Shown one piece after another: positions 1 to 13,223 of a DNA stretch of 64,000 nt. The position numbers and the translations under genes are program-made. The stretch is taken from the NCBI GenBank assembly GCA_030674185.1, contig CM060312.1, positions 61,145,078 through 61,209,077 on the forward strand, written 5' to 3'. Source of the DNA: Monoplex corrugatus (Eukaryota > Mollusca > Gastropoda > Littorinimorpha > Ranellidae). The notes under the pieces are model-generated. The model did no database searches and was not told where the DNA came from. It saw nothing but the letters and a program-made list of their open reading frames with translations. Every line of letters starts with the position of its first letter. The first letter of the stretch is position 1.

Positions 1-38
1 TTACGCGTTCACACTGTTCTCTCCGGCTAACACGCCGT

Positions 39-110
39 CTAATTCATCAAACAGAGTACATAGAGTACATAGAGTACATAGAGTACATAGAGTACATAGA
101 GTATAAACAT
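39..110. repeat. 10-bp tandem repeat (AGAGTACATA)n
   Basis: About six near-perfect copies of a 10-bp unit, AGAGTACATA, run from about 53 to 104. No gene signal is visible around it. Confidence 0.8.
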
Positions 111-158
111 GGGAGCAGGACATGAAGGACCACAAACTGTAATTTTCAGTGTGTTTTC

Positions 159-247
159 ATGATTCGTGAGAACAGGAATGACGGTAATTATGCTATGGTG
201 TTTCAGTATGGATTGAGACTGTGTGATAGTGCTGTACTCTACGCTTT

Positions 248-289
<42 letters not shown>

Positions 290-505
290 TGTTTGTATAA
301 TAGTAACCAGGCGCCATCTAGGCGTAAGAGGTACAGGTATCTGTTGTGTTAGTCAAGAAATCGGTGAACATCCTCAATGACACTTCTGTGAACATCCTCA
401 GTGACACTTCTGTGAACTGGATAGCACTGTACCTACTGTGTGGTCTTGGTCTCTCAGGTATTCCCATGGCACACTCAACTCTTAAACAAGTGTGACTGCC
501 CGCGT
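159..505 (-). mobile_element. SINE-2 copy (tRNA-derived), diverged
   Basis: The segment resembles 14381-14830 and 21735-22215: the same order of a GATTGAGACTG..GTGCTGTACTCTACGC block, an AGGCGCCATCTAGGCG-like block, and a GTGAACATCCTCAATGACAC block present twice here. A (TTG)n tract lies at 247-288. The tRNA head expected at the right end is not recognisable in this copy. Family membership is inferred from block order. Confidence 0.5.
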
Positions 506-520
506 TCAAGCAAAGAGCAA

Positions 521-935
521 GAAAAAAAAAACCACGAAAAACGAATTAGAACGCGTATTTAATACAAGACAAGACAGGTGCAAAATTTTGGCCAACTGGC
601 CTTTGTCAAGCGTAGACGTAAGATCACAAATGAACAAACACCAAACTCAAAAGTTAGAAGAAAAACACTGAGGTTTCCCTGCTACTTAGTCCAGTGTGAG
701 AAAAGGACTTTACAACTGGCCTTTGTCAAGCGTAGACGTAAGATCACAAACAAACAGACACCAAATATAAAAAGGAGAAAAAGATTGAAACGGCCCTGCT
801 GCTTCGTCCAGTGTGATAAAAGGACTTTGCAAAGGCCGGTTGTCCGAAAATTTGCGCCTGTCTTGTCTGGTTGTATTAAATACGTGTTCTAATTTTTTTC
901 TCTCGTGTTTTTCTGGTTCGTATTTATACTCAACT
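521..935. mobile_element. Non-autonomous DNA element with long terminal inverted repeats
   Basis: The left arm 542-599 (GAATTAGAACGCGTATTTAA...) is matched in inverse orientation by 836-895 over about 55-60 bp with few mismatches, giving a long fold-back. The interior contains a tandem duplication: CTGGCCTTTGTCAAGCGTAG starts near 595 and again near 715. There is no transposase reading frame. Diverged relatives lie at about 23935-24110, 26750-27125 and 62530-63220, all with the CGCAAATTTTCGGCC-like arm. The superfamily and target duplication could not be decided. Confidence 0.7.
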
Positions 936-1026
936 CTTGTCAGGGCTCTATTTTCCCCGTCGTTAGTCCGCCGCACAGAAACCATTCGCTGTTGTAGCCA
1001 ATGTAACTTGTGAACTTGATTCCAAG

Positions 1027-1080
1027 ATTTAGCCCTGATATGGCTCTAGTAATCGGCTGGGCTCTAAGCACCATGAACTT
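1027..1080 (+). mobile_element. Retrotransposon 3' tail fragment (TAGCCCTGATATGGCTC type)
   Basis: The block TAGCCCTGATATGGCTCTA followed by CGGCTGGGCTCTAAGCACC recurs at about 12208-12250. It looks like the 3' end of a widespread molluscan SINE or LINE; that attribution is from memory. Confidence 0.45.
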
Positions 1081-1084
1081 GATT

Positions 1085-1740
1085 CCAAGATGACAGTGGC
1101 AAGGAAATCGATCGCTTTCGGTGATTTCCATTTTGTACATAGACACTGTTAATTACAAGTCTTCGTCTGTGACACGGACTGGCAGAGACAAGAGCAGATG
1201 AGAAATCATCGATATATCCTTGGTTTAAACTCTTTTAGCACCTTGTTAGCTTACAGCGTCATGTCGTTCCTTGACATGCAAAAAGGACGTTCTCAGCATT
1301 AAGTATTAAGCTCGCATAACGTGTTATCTCGAACAATCTCAGTGATAGTCCAACATTTTATTTATTGAAAAGTGTTCCACTTTCTGTGATTGGAATTGTG
1401 AATGCAGGTATAAATCATATCGGTGTTGTAAAAAAAGGAATATTTACTGATCTTATTTTATTTTTATTGTTTGTGATGTGTTTTGTTGTATGAATGAAAC
1501 GAAGAAAAAAATATAGTACTTCTGCATGCAGTGCAAGTGGCATAGTTTGTCTTCTCATCAGTTAAGATCAGCTTTACTGTCCACATGATTGTGATGCAGA
1601 TTATCTTTTAAAAACTGCATTTCTGAAATAAAATGATTGTGTTGTGCCTATTTCTTTCTTTTTCATTTCTTTGTCTTTATTTCATCTTTCTTCAGTTTTC
1701 TTTTTGAAAATTAGTATCTCGTTTTTCATCGTCAGTAGCT
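1085..1740. other. No recognisable feature
   Basis: AT-rich sequence with no long reading frame, no convincing exon and no repeat that I could pair with another part of the window. Confidence 0.5.
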
Positions 1741-2235
1741 TCAAAATTTATTAATTCCAGAGGAACCAATAAACGTATAGCTATCATCAAAGTTTGATTC
1801 GTACTGCCCATTCAGTATAATACATTCAAACATATAACATATCTTAATTACTTGATCACCAAAAGTCTTGATACATTCATCAGGTGAATTCCATGGAAAT
1901 ATGTTGTTGGCAGAGACATTCACATCAAAGTCACTGCTGTCACCATTGAAGCTATAATTTTCGTACGCTGTTTTTGCATTGAAATCACCGTCCAACATAA
2001 TCAAAAAATCATTACATAATTCATATAAGTCTAGAATACTCTGTTCCAGTACTTCCATACCATACATGCCTTCATGACTATTCCAGTAAACGGAATCATA
2101 TGGACGGATATATGTACATATTAATAGTACGTCTTTGTCTACGGAGAATAGGTCTTTGGCTACTTTAACAACTAGTATATTTTCGTGTTCTATTTGAGTT
2201 TGCTCAATAAAGCGAGAAAAGGACATTCTTATCAT
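1741..2235 (-). pseudogene. Non-LTR retrotransposon endonuclease fragment
   Basis: A 164-residue reading frame contains a hydrophobic strand with LLICTYIRPYDS, then FLIMLDGDFNAKT, which matches the APE-type endonuclease core (the GDFNA motif carrying a catalytic Asp and Asn). Neither the start of the domain nor a reverse transcriptase adjoins it, so it is a fragment. The family cannot be set. Confidence 0.65.
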
Positions 2236-2239
2236 AACA

Positions 2240-3040
2240 GTTACTCCCCAGAATATCTCATTTGGTTAGACAACTTTTTGGCCTGTGATGTGAATGTAAT
2301 AAAAATCGTTGAAGAGTGCTGATTCAAATTGAAATGCAACAAATGTTTTAGTCAGACAAATTAGATCATAAGCAAGGAAAAAACTAATAAAATCTGTTTT
2401 TCTCTAATTTTACTAACAGTCCATTTACATTTAACTGATAAATTTTACGTTTATCTATTTACGTTTGATCTATCTTACCTCGGTTTGCCCTGGACTTGTG
2501 GAGGCAGGTGGAGAGAGCTGCTGAGGCTCTGCGCAAACAACAGCAACTTACATATGCGCATGGCACCTAGCGCCAACAAGTGCTAGATTGGACTTCATCG
2601 ACCACGATAGTCTACCATACATGTATGGATCTATTTATGATGTTCTCATGAATGTTGGTCTCAGACCTTGACACTGGTGCAGTCTTCCGGTTTAAAGAGG
2701 AATGATCATCAGATCCAGACGACAGAATACATCTGCCTGGCATTGTGGTCGGGGCCTATCACCTATCTTTTGGCATCTGAGGCACCACCCACCTTAGGTT
2801 TTGTTTTAGTATTTTGCTGAGTTTTGCCTGATCCTTATTTTGTATCTTCCTAAAGGAATCAATAATACTGCTCTAACTACAGATCCTCAGACGAGCTTTG
2901 TCAGTGCCCTGGCTGACCACTTATGTGATGGGCACAGCACGTTGTGGTCGTAGTTCAGGAGCAGGGGGCTGAATCTGCAGATGCTGGTTCATGACCTTTG
3001 TATATGAATACTGTCCCCCTGTGTTTGACAGTCTGTCAGT
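2240..3040. other. Unassigned sequence
   Basis: No reading frame of note. The stretch 2480-2900 has a base composition unlike the AT-rich flank, with CG- and GT-rich islands, and may be an old element, but nothing in the window pairs with it. Confidence 0.4.
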
Positions 3041-3059
3041 ATTAAAACACACACACACA

Positions 3060-3068
3060 CACAGAGAA

Positions 3069-3111
<43 letters not shown>

Positions 3112-3994
3112 AGAGTGAATTATCTTTATTTTCCAACTGAAGACTGACACAATACAATAGTGTTTGGTTTATCCATGTAGGCCATATGCCATTGCTAAAA
3201 TCTACTTGATAAAGCTTAACTAAACAGATATAAGAATAAATCACCTAGAAAATACACAGAGGGAGGGAGGGTGAGAAGGGGCGAGAGAGACAGAGACAGA
3301 GAGAGAGAGAGCGAGAGAGACAGAGAAGGAGAAGAAGAAGAAGGAGAAGAAGAAGATTAACAGGCAGACTGAAGCGGCTACAAGCTGTTCTTTGTAACTG
3401 GATATAAAAGGCTTACCATCAGGTCACACGTGACAAAAAAAGCAGGGGCAAATTATATACCCGGTTTGCACCGTGTAACTCGTCCTCCTTTGGCGTCCTG
3501 GTATCTCCAGCTACATTGAGTGACACAGCAATACATGTACTGTCATCTGTGCGTGCATTAGCACGTAGGCCACGCTATTGGTGGGGGTTTTTTGTTGTTG
3601 TTTTTGTTGTTGTTGCTTTTATCCGGCAGCCATACCATAGAAACAAACAGTAACAGAGACTGGCTGCACGTGGATTCCTATAGGATCAAGAATAACAATC
3701 TCGATTTTTCATGTACTGACTCTAGAGATACCCTTTACAACAAAAATGATGATATTATTTGGGTAGTCCGGCTGATTCTCAGATTGCCTGTTGGCAGATT
3801 GTTATGAAAAGTTAATTCATTGTTTGTATGTCATTATTTGACACTGTTAATTTATTGTTCTGAATTGTTAATTGTAATTGCTCCCCTTCTTACATTCAAA
3901 CTTCCACAACCCCTCCCCCCCCCCCCATGCCCATCCCCCACCATTTTTTGTCCATTTCCTTTTCTTTTTCTTGTGTGTATGCGCGCGCGCGCGT

Positions 3995-4050
<56 letters not shown>

Positions 4051-4275
4051 GTGTCTAAAGTCACTATTGTGAACAGACATTAAATAAAAGATTCCTTCCT
4101 TCCCTCCTATTTGATCAGATTAAAATATTCACACCTTGAAACAACGATAAAATCAGTCAAAATATGATTGCTTAGTAATTTTGTATTTTTGTAGTAACAG
4201 TTTGTTCCTGTTCAACTATCGTTAATAGTTTTCTGTTTCATCGTTGGGCATTTTCTTTGTCTATTCATATTCTGA
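3060..4275. repeat. Unit-5' repeat block (first of three copies)
   Basis: From a (GA)n tract through ACTGAAGACTGACACAATAC, TGCCATTGCTAAAATCTAC and the CACGTAGGCCACGCTATYGGTG block, this matches about 30290-31130 and 45040-45820. In units 1 and 3 it lies upstream of a GST first exon, so it marks the tandem units. It includes poly-C (3912-3930) and (GT)n (3976-4054) tracts. The block itself may be an old retrotransposon. Confidence 0.65.
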
Positions 4276-5453
4276 ACTGGTTACAGCACAGAAACAGCAT
4301 TTGTTAAGGTCCTCGGTGATCTCCTCACTGCTTTTGACAATGAAAAACTTTCAATTTTTGTCTTGTTGACCTGACAGCTGCTTTTGATACAATAGACCAT
4401 GGCATTATTCTTCCTTGGCATGGATCCCATGTAAACTGTAATACTGTGCTTTCATAGTTTCTGTCTTACCTTAGTGGGTGGTCTCAAAAGTCTCAATCAA
4501 TAGAAGCTATTCTCCTAAAACATCTCTATGGCGTCACACAAAGCTCAGTCATGAGACCTGTGCTGTTTATTTTCTATACTACACCAATATCTGGTACCAT
4601 TGCTTCTCTCGTTCTTTATAACATTAAAAATTGGAGATAATATGTACGGTAGTTTTATCACTATAACAATTTGACAGATATTAATCAGATACATTTTTGA
4701 CAGATATTAATCAGATACATTTTCCCACTCAGAAATGTATAACTGAACCTTAGTTTTTGATGGCAGATAATAAACTCTGGGTAAACGATTATAAAACAGA
4801 AGCAATGCTTCTCATTCTACCAAAATTCAAAAGAGTCATTCTCTTCTATCTGCCTTGTCTATCAATGGTGCTAACATTCCATTTTCATAACATGTATGTA
4901 GCCTTGGTGTCACATTTGATCAAGCACTCTCCTACGAACAGCGCGTTTTTCAACATCGGCAACGTGGCCTATCTAGAACTCAGGCAAATTCTTGCTATTC
5001 GCCATTACCTTTCTTTTGATGCTATTAAAGTATCAACTATTGCAATGCACTTTCAGCTGGTCTTCCCAAATACTTTCTCACGGGCTGCTAAAGGTTTAAG
5101 ATAATGACGCTACGCTAGTTTTCAAGTTATTCAAATATGACCATATATCCTCTCTTCTTAAAATCGCTGCATTGGCTTCCTGTATAATCTAGAATCAACT
5201 ATAAACTTGCCTCATTATGGTTTGTATCTGTCTCTGGAACAATTCTAAATATCTCTATGATATTCTTCATTTTTCTGCCCCACAGCTTTGCTGTCTGATT
5301 CAAGAGTGTTTTGTGTTCCATCTTTCAGAATAAAACTAGTTGGCCAGCATAAAGTCGCATACCAAAGTCCAGTGTATGGAATGAATTCCCTGTCCTTGTT
5401 AGGCTTTCAGTTTCAATTAGTTGTCTAGGAGGATTCATTTATTTCAAATGTAA

Positions 5454-5458
<5 letters not shown>
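4275..5458 (+). mobile_element. LINE-D (L2/CR1-like reverse transcriptase) remnant
   Basis: Translation with frameshifts gives the RT segment TAFVKVLGDLLTAFDNEKLS followed by DLTAAFDTIDHGI, typical of L2/CR1-type elements. The remainder runs to AATGTAAATTGTAT at 5456, where a long (TA)n tract begins. Copies lie at 31130-32088 and 45820-45920. Every frame is broken. Confidence 0.7.
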
Positions 5459-5527
<69 letters not shown>

Positions 5528-5913
5528 TAGATAGATAGATAGAGAGATAGAGAGATAGATAGATAGATAGATGTATACATATATATGTGTGTGTCTGTCT
5601 GTCTGTTTGTCTGTCTGTGTCTGTGTCTGTGTCTGTGTCTGTGTCTGTGTCTGTGTGTCTGTGTCTGTGTCTGTGTCTGTCTGTCTGTCTGTCTGTGTCT
5701 GTGTCTGTGTCTGTATGTCTGTGTGTGTGTCTGTGTATGCGTGTGTGTCAGTTTGTGTGTGTGAATGTGTCATCGTGTTTATTGGTGGTTGGGGTGTGCT
5801 GTGTGTGTGGTGTATGTGAACGTATGTGTCTGCATGTGTACGTGTATGTGTGTGTTTGTGTGTGTTTGTGTGTGTGTATGTATGTGTGTGTGTGCGTGCG
5901 TGCGTGCGTGTGT

Positions 5914-5991
<78 letters not shown>

Positions 5992-6275
5992 TTATTGCGT
6001 GTATACGTTCATATACGTGCGTGTGTACGCGGTCATGTGTGCGCGTGTGTATGTATGTGTGTTTTAAAAAGTCAATGTTTGAATGTGTATGTTAATGCGT
6101 TGTGGTTATGCATGCTCATGTGTGTTTGTTTTCCAAGTTTTGTGTATGTGTATATATGCGTGCAATTGTGCGAGAGAGAGAGAGGGAAACAGAGAGAGAT
6201 GGGAAGGGGTAGAGATAGACACAGAAAGAGAGAGACAGAGACAGACAAACACACAGAGAGAGAGAGAGAATGTAT
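5456..6275. repeat. Compound microsatellite (TA)n(GATA)n(TGTC)n(GT)n(GA)n
   Basis: About 800 bp of simple sequence follows the LINE-D 3' end: (TA)n 5456-5522, (GATA)n to 5570, a TGTCTG tract to 5760, (GT)n 5926-5990 and (GA)n 6170-6270. Long apparent reading frames here are simple-repeat artefacts. Confidence 0.9.
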
Positions 6276-6279
6276 TCAT

Positions 6280-6713
6280 AGTTTTGTACCTTTTGAGACC
6301 GTTGTTGGCCCTTACTGTGCATGGTACGTTGAATGTGGACACAGGTCTCTTATTTACAGATCATTTTGATTCCTCACTTTCGTCTGTTTTTATTGTAAAC
6401 ATGTATTTGCTTTACGCGCATTGAGTGTATCACACAGTGAAACCAGCTGAATTACACAGCAACATTACCTAGCATTGTATGCTTGTAAGTCCTGTGGCAC
6501 AGCGAAACTATCATATCCGAAAGTGTAACAGAGTCAGGTGCCTGTCTTCATTTTTTCCATGTCTATGGTAATACAAAAGCGAGTGCAGCAGACAGGTTTG
6601 ACCTAGTCTTTTTTTTTTTCTTCAGCTTTAAGCCATGAAAACGTTGATCGTCCTAAAACAAACACACTTGTCCCACTGGTGTGTGAGTGAGAGACAGACC
6701 AAACTTCACAAAC
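6280..6713 (+). promoter_or_regulatory. Conserved 5' flank of GST gene A
   Basis: This stretch aligns with 46795-47227 upstream of gene B, including the shared block CTTCATTTTTTCCATGTCTA. No clear TATA box or known factor site is visible. A promoter is inferred only from position and from conservation, which may simply reflect the duplication. Confidence 0.35.
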
Positions 6714-7020
6714 ATGGCAGAACCAGAAGTGAAGCTATACTACTTCAATTTCAGAGCCAAATGCGAATTCATTCGTCTGGTTCTGGCTGCTGGCGGTATG
6801 GAGTTCGAAGACATTCGAATTGACGGTAAAGACTGGGGTCCTAAGTCTTCTGCTAAGAAAGGTGAGCCGATCTAATGTTGAAAAAAGGTTTTGAAAATAT
6901 GTGCACAGCATTTTAGAAGTTACCGGTCGAGAACACGAGTCACTGACAGTATTGTTTTGGCCTTCTTTCTGTTCACCTTTAATCTATATCTGCCTGTCTG
7001 TCAGTCGGTCTGTCGGTCTG

Positions 7021-7070
<50 letters not shown>

Positions 7071-8763
7071 TCTCTCTCTCTTCTCTCGCTCTCTCACTCT
7101 CTCTCCCTCTCTCTCTCTCTTACACTCTTTCTCACTCACTCTCTCTCTCTCTGACTAAATATCTGGTTAAAGGTGTGAATACAATGTTGACACCACCAGG
7201 GCTTATTCAAGATTCAAAATTTCTTTATTTGCCCTTTTCAAAACAGCAAGGAGATTTAGTCTGGAACTTCTGTGAAAACATAGAAGAGCCGGGAATAACC
7301 CCTAAGGAAAACATCCGCAGCTGGATTCCCTCAGGCAGTACGCTGCTGTTTTCAGCAACGGTCCGGCAACTCATGCGACACTGTTGGTGCGAAACTGTAT
7401 CGGCCTTCGCTGTTACTTTGGCCCCATCAACAGTGTGGAGAAGGGGGACCTGCTGCATGGGCAACGGCTTGTCCTCCTAGCGCTTTGAACTGGCTTGCGC
7501 CCTGGAGAGGTGGCTTCAGCTTCGCCTCATGGTGTCGAAACAACACGGCAGGCAGCAGTCTACCTGTTATGTCGAAACAACACGGCAGGCAGCAGTCTAC
7601 CTGTTATGTCGAAACAACACGGCAGGCTAGCAGTCTACCTGTTATAAACACCGCAGCTCATTGAAGCACCTCACACAGCCTGATCAGATCATTCCACAAT
7701 GATAAGAAGGCAACCATCCAGTATGAAAGCAGCATGTCCGAACCCTTTGTCATCAAATGCAGCATCAAGCAAGGCTGTATACTCGCTCCCACCCTGTTCA
7801 GCATCTTCTTCTCCATTCTCTTGAAGCACGCCTTTGGGACTACAAAGAAGAAGTGTGCTTACGCACCAGATCCGACCTGCGACTCTTCAACCTCGCAAGA
7901 CTTAAAGCGAAACAAAGGTACACGAGGCCATTATCAGAGACCTGCTCTTTTCCGATACTGCTGCTGTTACATCAAACACTGAGCAACAACTCCAGTGCCA
8001 CATATATTTTCTCAAGCCTGCAAAGACTTTGGTCTGAGTGTCAGCCTGAAAAAGATAACCGTGCTGAGCCAAGACTTGGACACTCCACATGTCATCACCA
8101 TCGATAACTGCGAACCTGATGTCCTCACCAGTTCACATACCTCAGTTCCATCAGCAGCAACAGTCTGATTCTGTAACCAGTGGTCATTGAGGGGACGGAG
8201 ATGGACTAATGCGACCCAGCAGCAGCAGACAGGATCGCCCATCTCTGTGTCTTTGGGGTATGGTAGTAAGCATGTCAGGCGAGCTAACAACAGTCAGGTT
8301 TTTTTTTATGTTTGTCTCCCAGCTCTTCTTACTTCATACTCAGCAATCAGCCACTTTCCAATGTACATTAAGACATGTTATCTTGCAGTGTGTCGTGGTA
8401 CTGCAGATTCTCTGCTCATTAATCTTTACGTCCAGACACTTGAAATACAATTTTATTGTGTCAGCTCACTGAACTCGTTGAGCGTATGTCTGCGTAGAAA
8501 AGATTAAAGCAGTGTTTCATGTGACAGAGTAAAGTACGTCCAGCTGTAATCGTAGACTGATGTCCATGCTGTCACTCTGACAAAATGAATGCTGCATTAT
8601 TGAATCATCGTCATTAACCATTTATTGTATAATTAATACAAACGTTGCTGTTTACAGAAACTCCTTATGGACAGCTGCCATACATGATCTACAAAGGCAA
8701 AAAATATGCACAGAGCATCGCCATCGCTACCTTCTTTGCAAAAAAACTTGGTGAGTTCATGGG

Positions 8764-8832
<69 letters not shown>

Positions 8833-10174
8833 CATACATAATACCCTACATACATTATACATATACATACATACATACATACAACATGCGCGGACACCTG
8901 TGCATAGTAAATTTTCCTACATGATATTAATACGCTGTTTACGATAAAATGTTTAAAAAGGCAATTACAAAATCCACTTTCGGTGACAAACGGCAGTGTG
9001 TGAAGACAGTAACAGAGCAATAAAAAGCAGCTAGAGTAGGGTTTAATTGCAGGCTTGTGGCATTTGCCATGATTAAACTGGATCCTTTGTGTGTGGCTTT
9101 ACTGCGCTTGTGCTTAGAATCACTGCAGCATTGCAACACCATCTTGAAAAAGTTTTTTAAAAACATTTTGGGATTCTCTTTTCCTTCTGCACTAACTGCT
9201 GAAAACAAACTAGTCATGTTTCATTTCTCCTCAGCCCTCTCTCTATGGAATCTCCAGCGGTGGTCTGGGTGCAGTTTACAGTATTTAGGAAGAAGATCAA
9301 TGCCATCAAGGTTTGCGCTAATCCTACAGAAAGGATTCAGATCGTCTACAGATAGGTAAATCATTGTGGCTGTCACGGCAGGCAGTCCATTTAGAATAGG
9401 GGCAACTTTTGTTTCAAACTCAAGAATTCCCCAGCCCCATCCTTGGGTAAATGCCTTTTACGCAGCAAGATGAATATCCTGCTAACTTAGAAAACTAATG
9501 TAGTTAGGTATAAATCGCTGCAAAAGATGAAATAGTCCAACTGCAAAACAGCAAAGACACCTTTGGAGAGAGCTTGAGGGAGAAAGAAGCAGAATGGAAA
9601 TCCTGCAAAGAGTCTATAAGTACTGCGGCTGAAGCCATGGTTTTGTATATCGTAAACAAGGGTCTGGTCTGGTGGATGTGATGAACAGCATTCAAGAAGA
9701 TGGAAAGCATTCTTACAACAAATGCCTATCAATTAACATCAGGAAGAGAGTTCTTGAATGTTAAGTAGAACCGATAATGTTATACGGTTGTGAGGCGTGA
9801 AAGTCAACAAGCAAAGCCAGAACAAGATTGAGGCAGCCGAGATGTGCTTTCTAAGAAGAATGTTGAGAGTTCCATGGACAGCAAAGAAAACAAACGAGAC
9901 AGTCATGATGCAGGCAGACACAAGAAGGATTATTCATAGGAAGATTAGGAAAAGACAGGCAACATTTATAGGCTATTTTATGAGGAAAGGGGAATTGGAG
10001 CACCTGGTCACAACAGGAAAGCTGGAGGGAAAGAGAGCACCAGGTAGACCCAGGGAGAAAATGCTGGACGGACTTGCAGAGTGGCTGAAGACAGAGGGTG
10101 GAAGAGGTGCTTGAGGCAACAAGGATAGAAACAGATGGAAGGCCATGATCGCCAACGCCGTGTGGCGAGGCACT

Positions 10175-10208
<34 letters not shown>

Positions 10209-11083
10209 GAGATCAGCAACTTCATTGACAAATCCCCCTAACTCAAAAGGAACACCTAAGCGACAGGACCTCGGGGGGGGGGGGGGGGAGGAACAAGTGG
10301 TGATGCTGGCTTACAAAGTAGCTTGTCCAACAAAAACTGCAGGGAATGAAAAACCTAATGGTAGGAGATGAGGGTAGCAGAACTGCAGGCTGTGGATGAC
10401 TCTGACCGCATGAAACCATGCCATAGTGGCCAGCATGCAATGTGTGTAGACCAACGCCTTTGGCTCAAAACCTATCCTTACCTCTGACCACTGCGTTTCG
10501 TCTTATCTCGCTGGGCTGATCACTTTAGGACACTACTGAATAGGGAGCCCACAGTGAAATGTAGCGGATGATACTGATCGTATAGAGCCAATACCAGGTG
10601 GCCAGCATGACGTGTATCGACTAAGACCTCTGGTTCAACACCTCTGACCACTGCATTCCATCTGATCTCGCTGGGTTGATCACTTCAGCACACTACTGAA
10701 TAGAATGAGTCCACAGTGTCCCCTGGCTACCAATGATGGAGTCTCTGGCAGACCTACCCTCCAGTGCTGAAATTGCCAGGGTCCTGAATCAAACCATGCC
10801 TGGGAAGGCACCAGGGTCTGACGGTTTCCTGCAGATATCTGTAGGAATGTGGGCGAGATGCTCTTGGAGAATCTGACAACCCTATGCCAGTTCACACAGC
10901 AGAGGGATGATGTTTTCTATGACTTCAAACAAGCTATGAACATCAGCATTTCCAGGAAGAGAGGTGGCAGGACTATGTGACGGCCAATATGGGATGTCTG
11001 TCCTGTGTGTTGTAAGGAAGATTTTTGACGGTGTGCGTGTGCGTGTGTGTGTGTGTTGTGTGTGTGTGTGTGTGTGTTGTGTG

Positions 11084-11123
<40 letters not shown>

Positions 11124-13188
11124 CGCGCGCGCGCCCTTCGCGCGGCGAAGAGGTACGGTGTGTGTCTATATACACATGCATACATACATACATACAGACA
11201 GACAGACAGACATGACATACATACATTCAACAACATACATACATGTACATCATACATACATGTATACATTTCATACATACATAGTATACAATGATAATAC
11301 AACATACAACTACATGTACTACAATACATACATACAGACATACACACATACATAATACATACATACACACATACATACATACATAAATACATACGTACTT
11401 TCATAAAAAAAAATCTACATACAGAAGTGAATGATGACATGAATAATAAGAGGTTGGGTGCAGTGTTATTGAGAAACTCAAAACCAGGCCCCAAGAAAAA
11501 GACACAGAGCAAAGAAGCAAAGAGTATCAATTTCCCTATTTTCAGTTCAGAGCAACACACCCACCAGGTAGAGTGGCAGCCTAGTGATTAAAACCTCCTG
11601 CCTTGGATACAGTAAGTTCTGGGGTCTTACTGCGGATTGGACTTTCTTCCACTAGGTCTTAGTATTGATCTGTACGTTAGTCTTTCGGGAGAGTCGATTC
11701 CCCCACGGGGATGCCAGGGGCTCTTTCAGAATAAATAGTATCCCCATCTTCTGAAAAATCTGTGCTAGAAATTTCCTGTTTTCTGTCACTCTCTTTGTTT
11801 CTTTCTTCCTCTTTGCTTTCTGACATTTCTTCCTGTCATTTTCTGCCTTGCTGGTCCATTCACCTGTATGTATTCGATAAAGTCTTACATACTTTCTCTT
11901 AGGATTGATAATTGGGTACATGTATTGATGCATTTTTGGCTCTATGGAAATGAGATATGCAAAGCCATTTTAGGTAGTTCACGCTCGTTTTTATATAAAT
12001 ATTAGAATCCTTATAATTATGCTTAAATTTATATTCAGGTGTGTTTAGTTAAATCCTCTGTGCGATAGATTGGACGGAAATGGTCAACGCGGGGGGAGGG
12101 GGATGTCCTTAGATCATGGGCGTGAATGCTTTGATTGTGTACTTTATTTTCTTTTCTTTTTCTTTTTTTTCCCTGTAAAAGTATTGTGTATATTTTGAAA
12201 CGGCTATAGCCCTGATATGGCTCTACGCGGCCGGCTGGGTTTTAAACAAAAATAACTGTAACAGTAACAGGATGAGTCAATCAACTGGGGTTCACTGCAC
12301 AACACACACTCAGCAAATGTAAACGAACCAATGGCAACAATAAAATTGTTTTTTAGTAAAATCCGTTTTCATAGCGAAACAGAATAAACAGATAAAAGAA
12401 CATCATCATCACATCACCATCACGTCGAGCTTGCTCGGCTATCCATGACACGTTTCTTCCATCCTTCTCTGTCAGACATTGCAGTAGGTAGTTCATTATA
12501 TTGACAGCCCGTATCATTGATCAGTTAGTCGATGAAGGTCTTCTTTGGACGTCCTGGTCTTTGTTTGCCGTGACTGGGTCTCCATAGTAGAACATTCCCA
12601 CCAGTTCTTCTTTGCTACGGCAGCAGTTTCCCGCAAAGCGCAGTCTTTGTTGACGTACTGATTTACTGATTGATAAAAGAACAAAACAGAAAAAAAACAC
12701 GTGAATGGTGATGCATTATGCCGACACTCTCTCTTTGAAGAGAGCAGCTTGTTTCATATACACAAATTTCATTGTGACCAAAAAGAAATAAAATGTACAA
12801 ATAGACAGGTTATACTGTTGCAGGGTTTTATCCTAAAACAGACGAGGATTGCCTGAGACAAGACGAAGTGATACACCTTGTGGATGACATAAGGGAACCT
12901 TATGTCAGGGAGTGGTACTTCGAAAAAGACCCGGAGAAATTGGTGAGACCACAACAGGTGTAAAAAAAAATGGGGATGGGATCTGTCATGCTCGTTGCCA
13001 TATTGGGCATGTATGTGTCCAAGCACACACGTGCGTGCGCGCTCGCGCGCGTTTGTGTGTGTGTGTATGTGTGTGTGGTGTGTGCGCGCGCGCGCGTGTG
13101 TGTGTGTGTGTGTGTGTTCACTTGCTTTGCACAAAACTTGCATGTTGCGTGTGTGTGTCTGTGTGTTTCATTTGCTTTGCACAAAACT

Positions 13189-13223
<35 letters not shown>

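Noticed and set aside
5585..5760. CRISPR-like array of regularly spaced short repeats
   Set aside because: Continuous TGTCTG-type simple repeat with no unique spacers; the organism is eukaryotic.
5571..6369. Long cysteine/valine-rich reading frames (up to 260 codons), also at 17401-18173, 32092-32610, 42496-42815 and 48584-49041
   Set aside because: They are translations of (GT)n, (GTCT)n and (GTAT)n tracts with no motif and no homologous frame in the paralogous unit.
7533..7645. CRISPR-like direct repeats (three 37-bp copies)
   Set aside because: Units are adjacent without spacers, inside a LINE fragment; a minisatellite.
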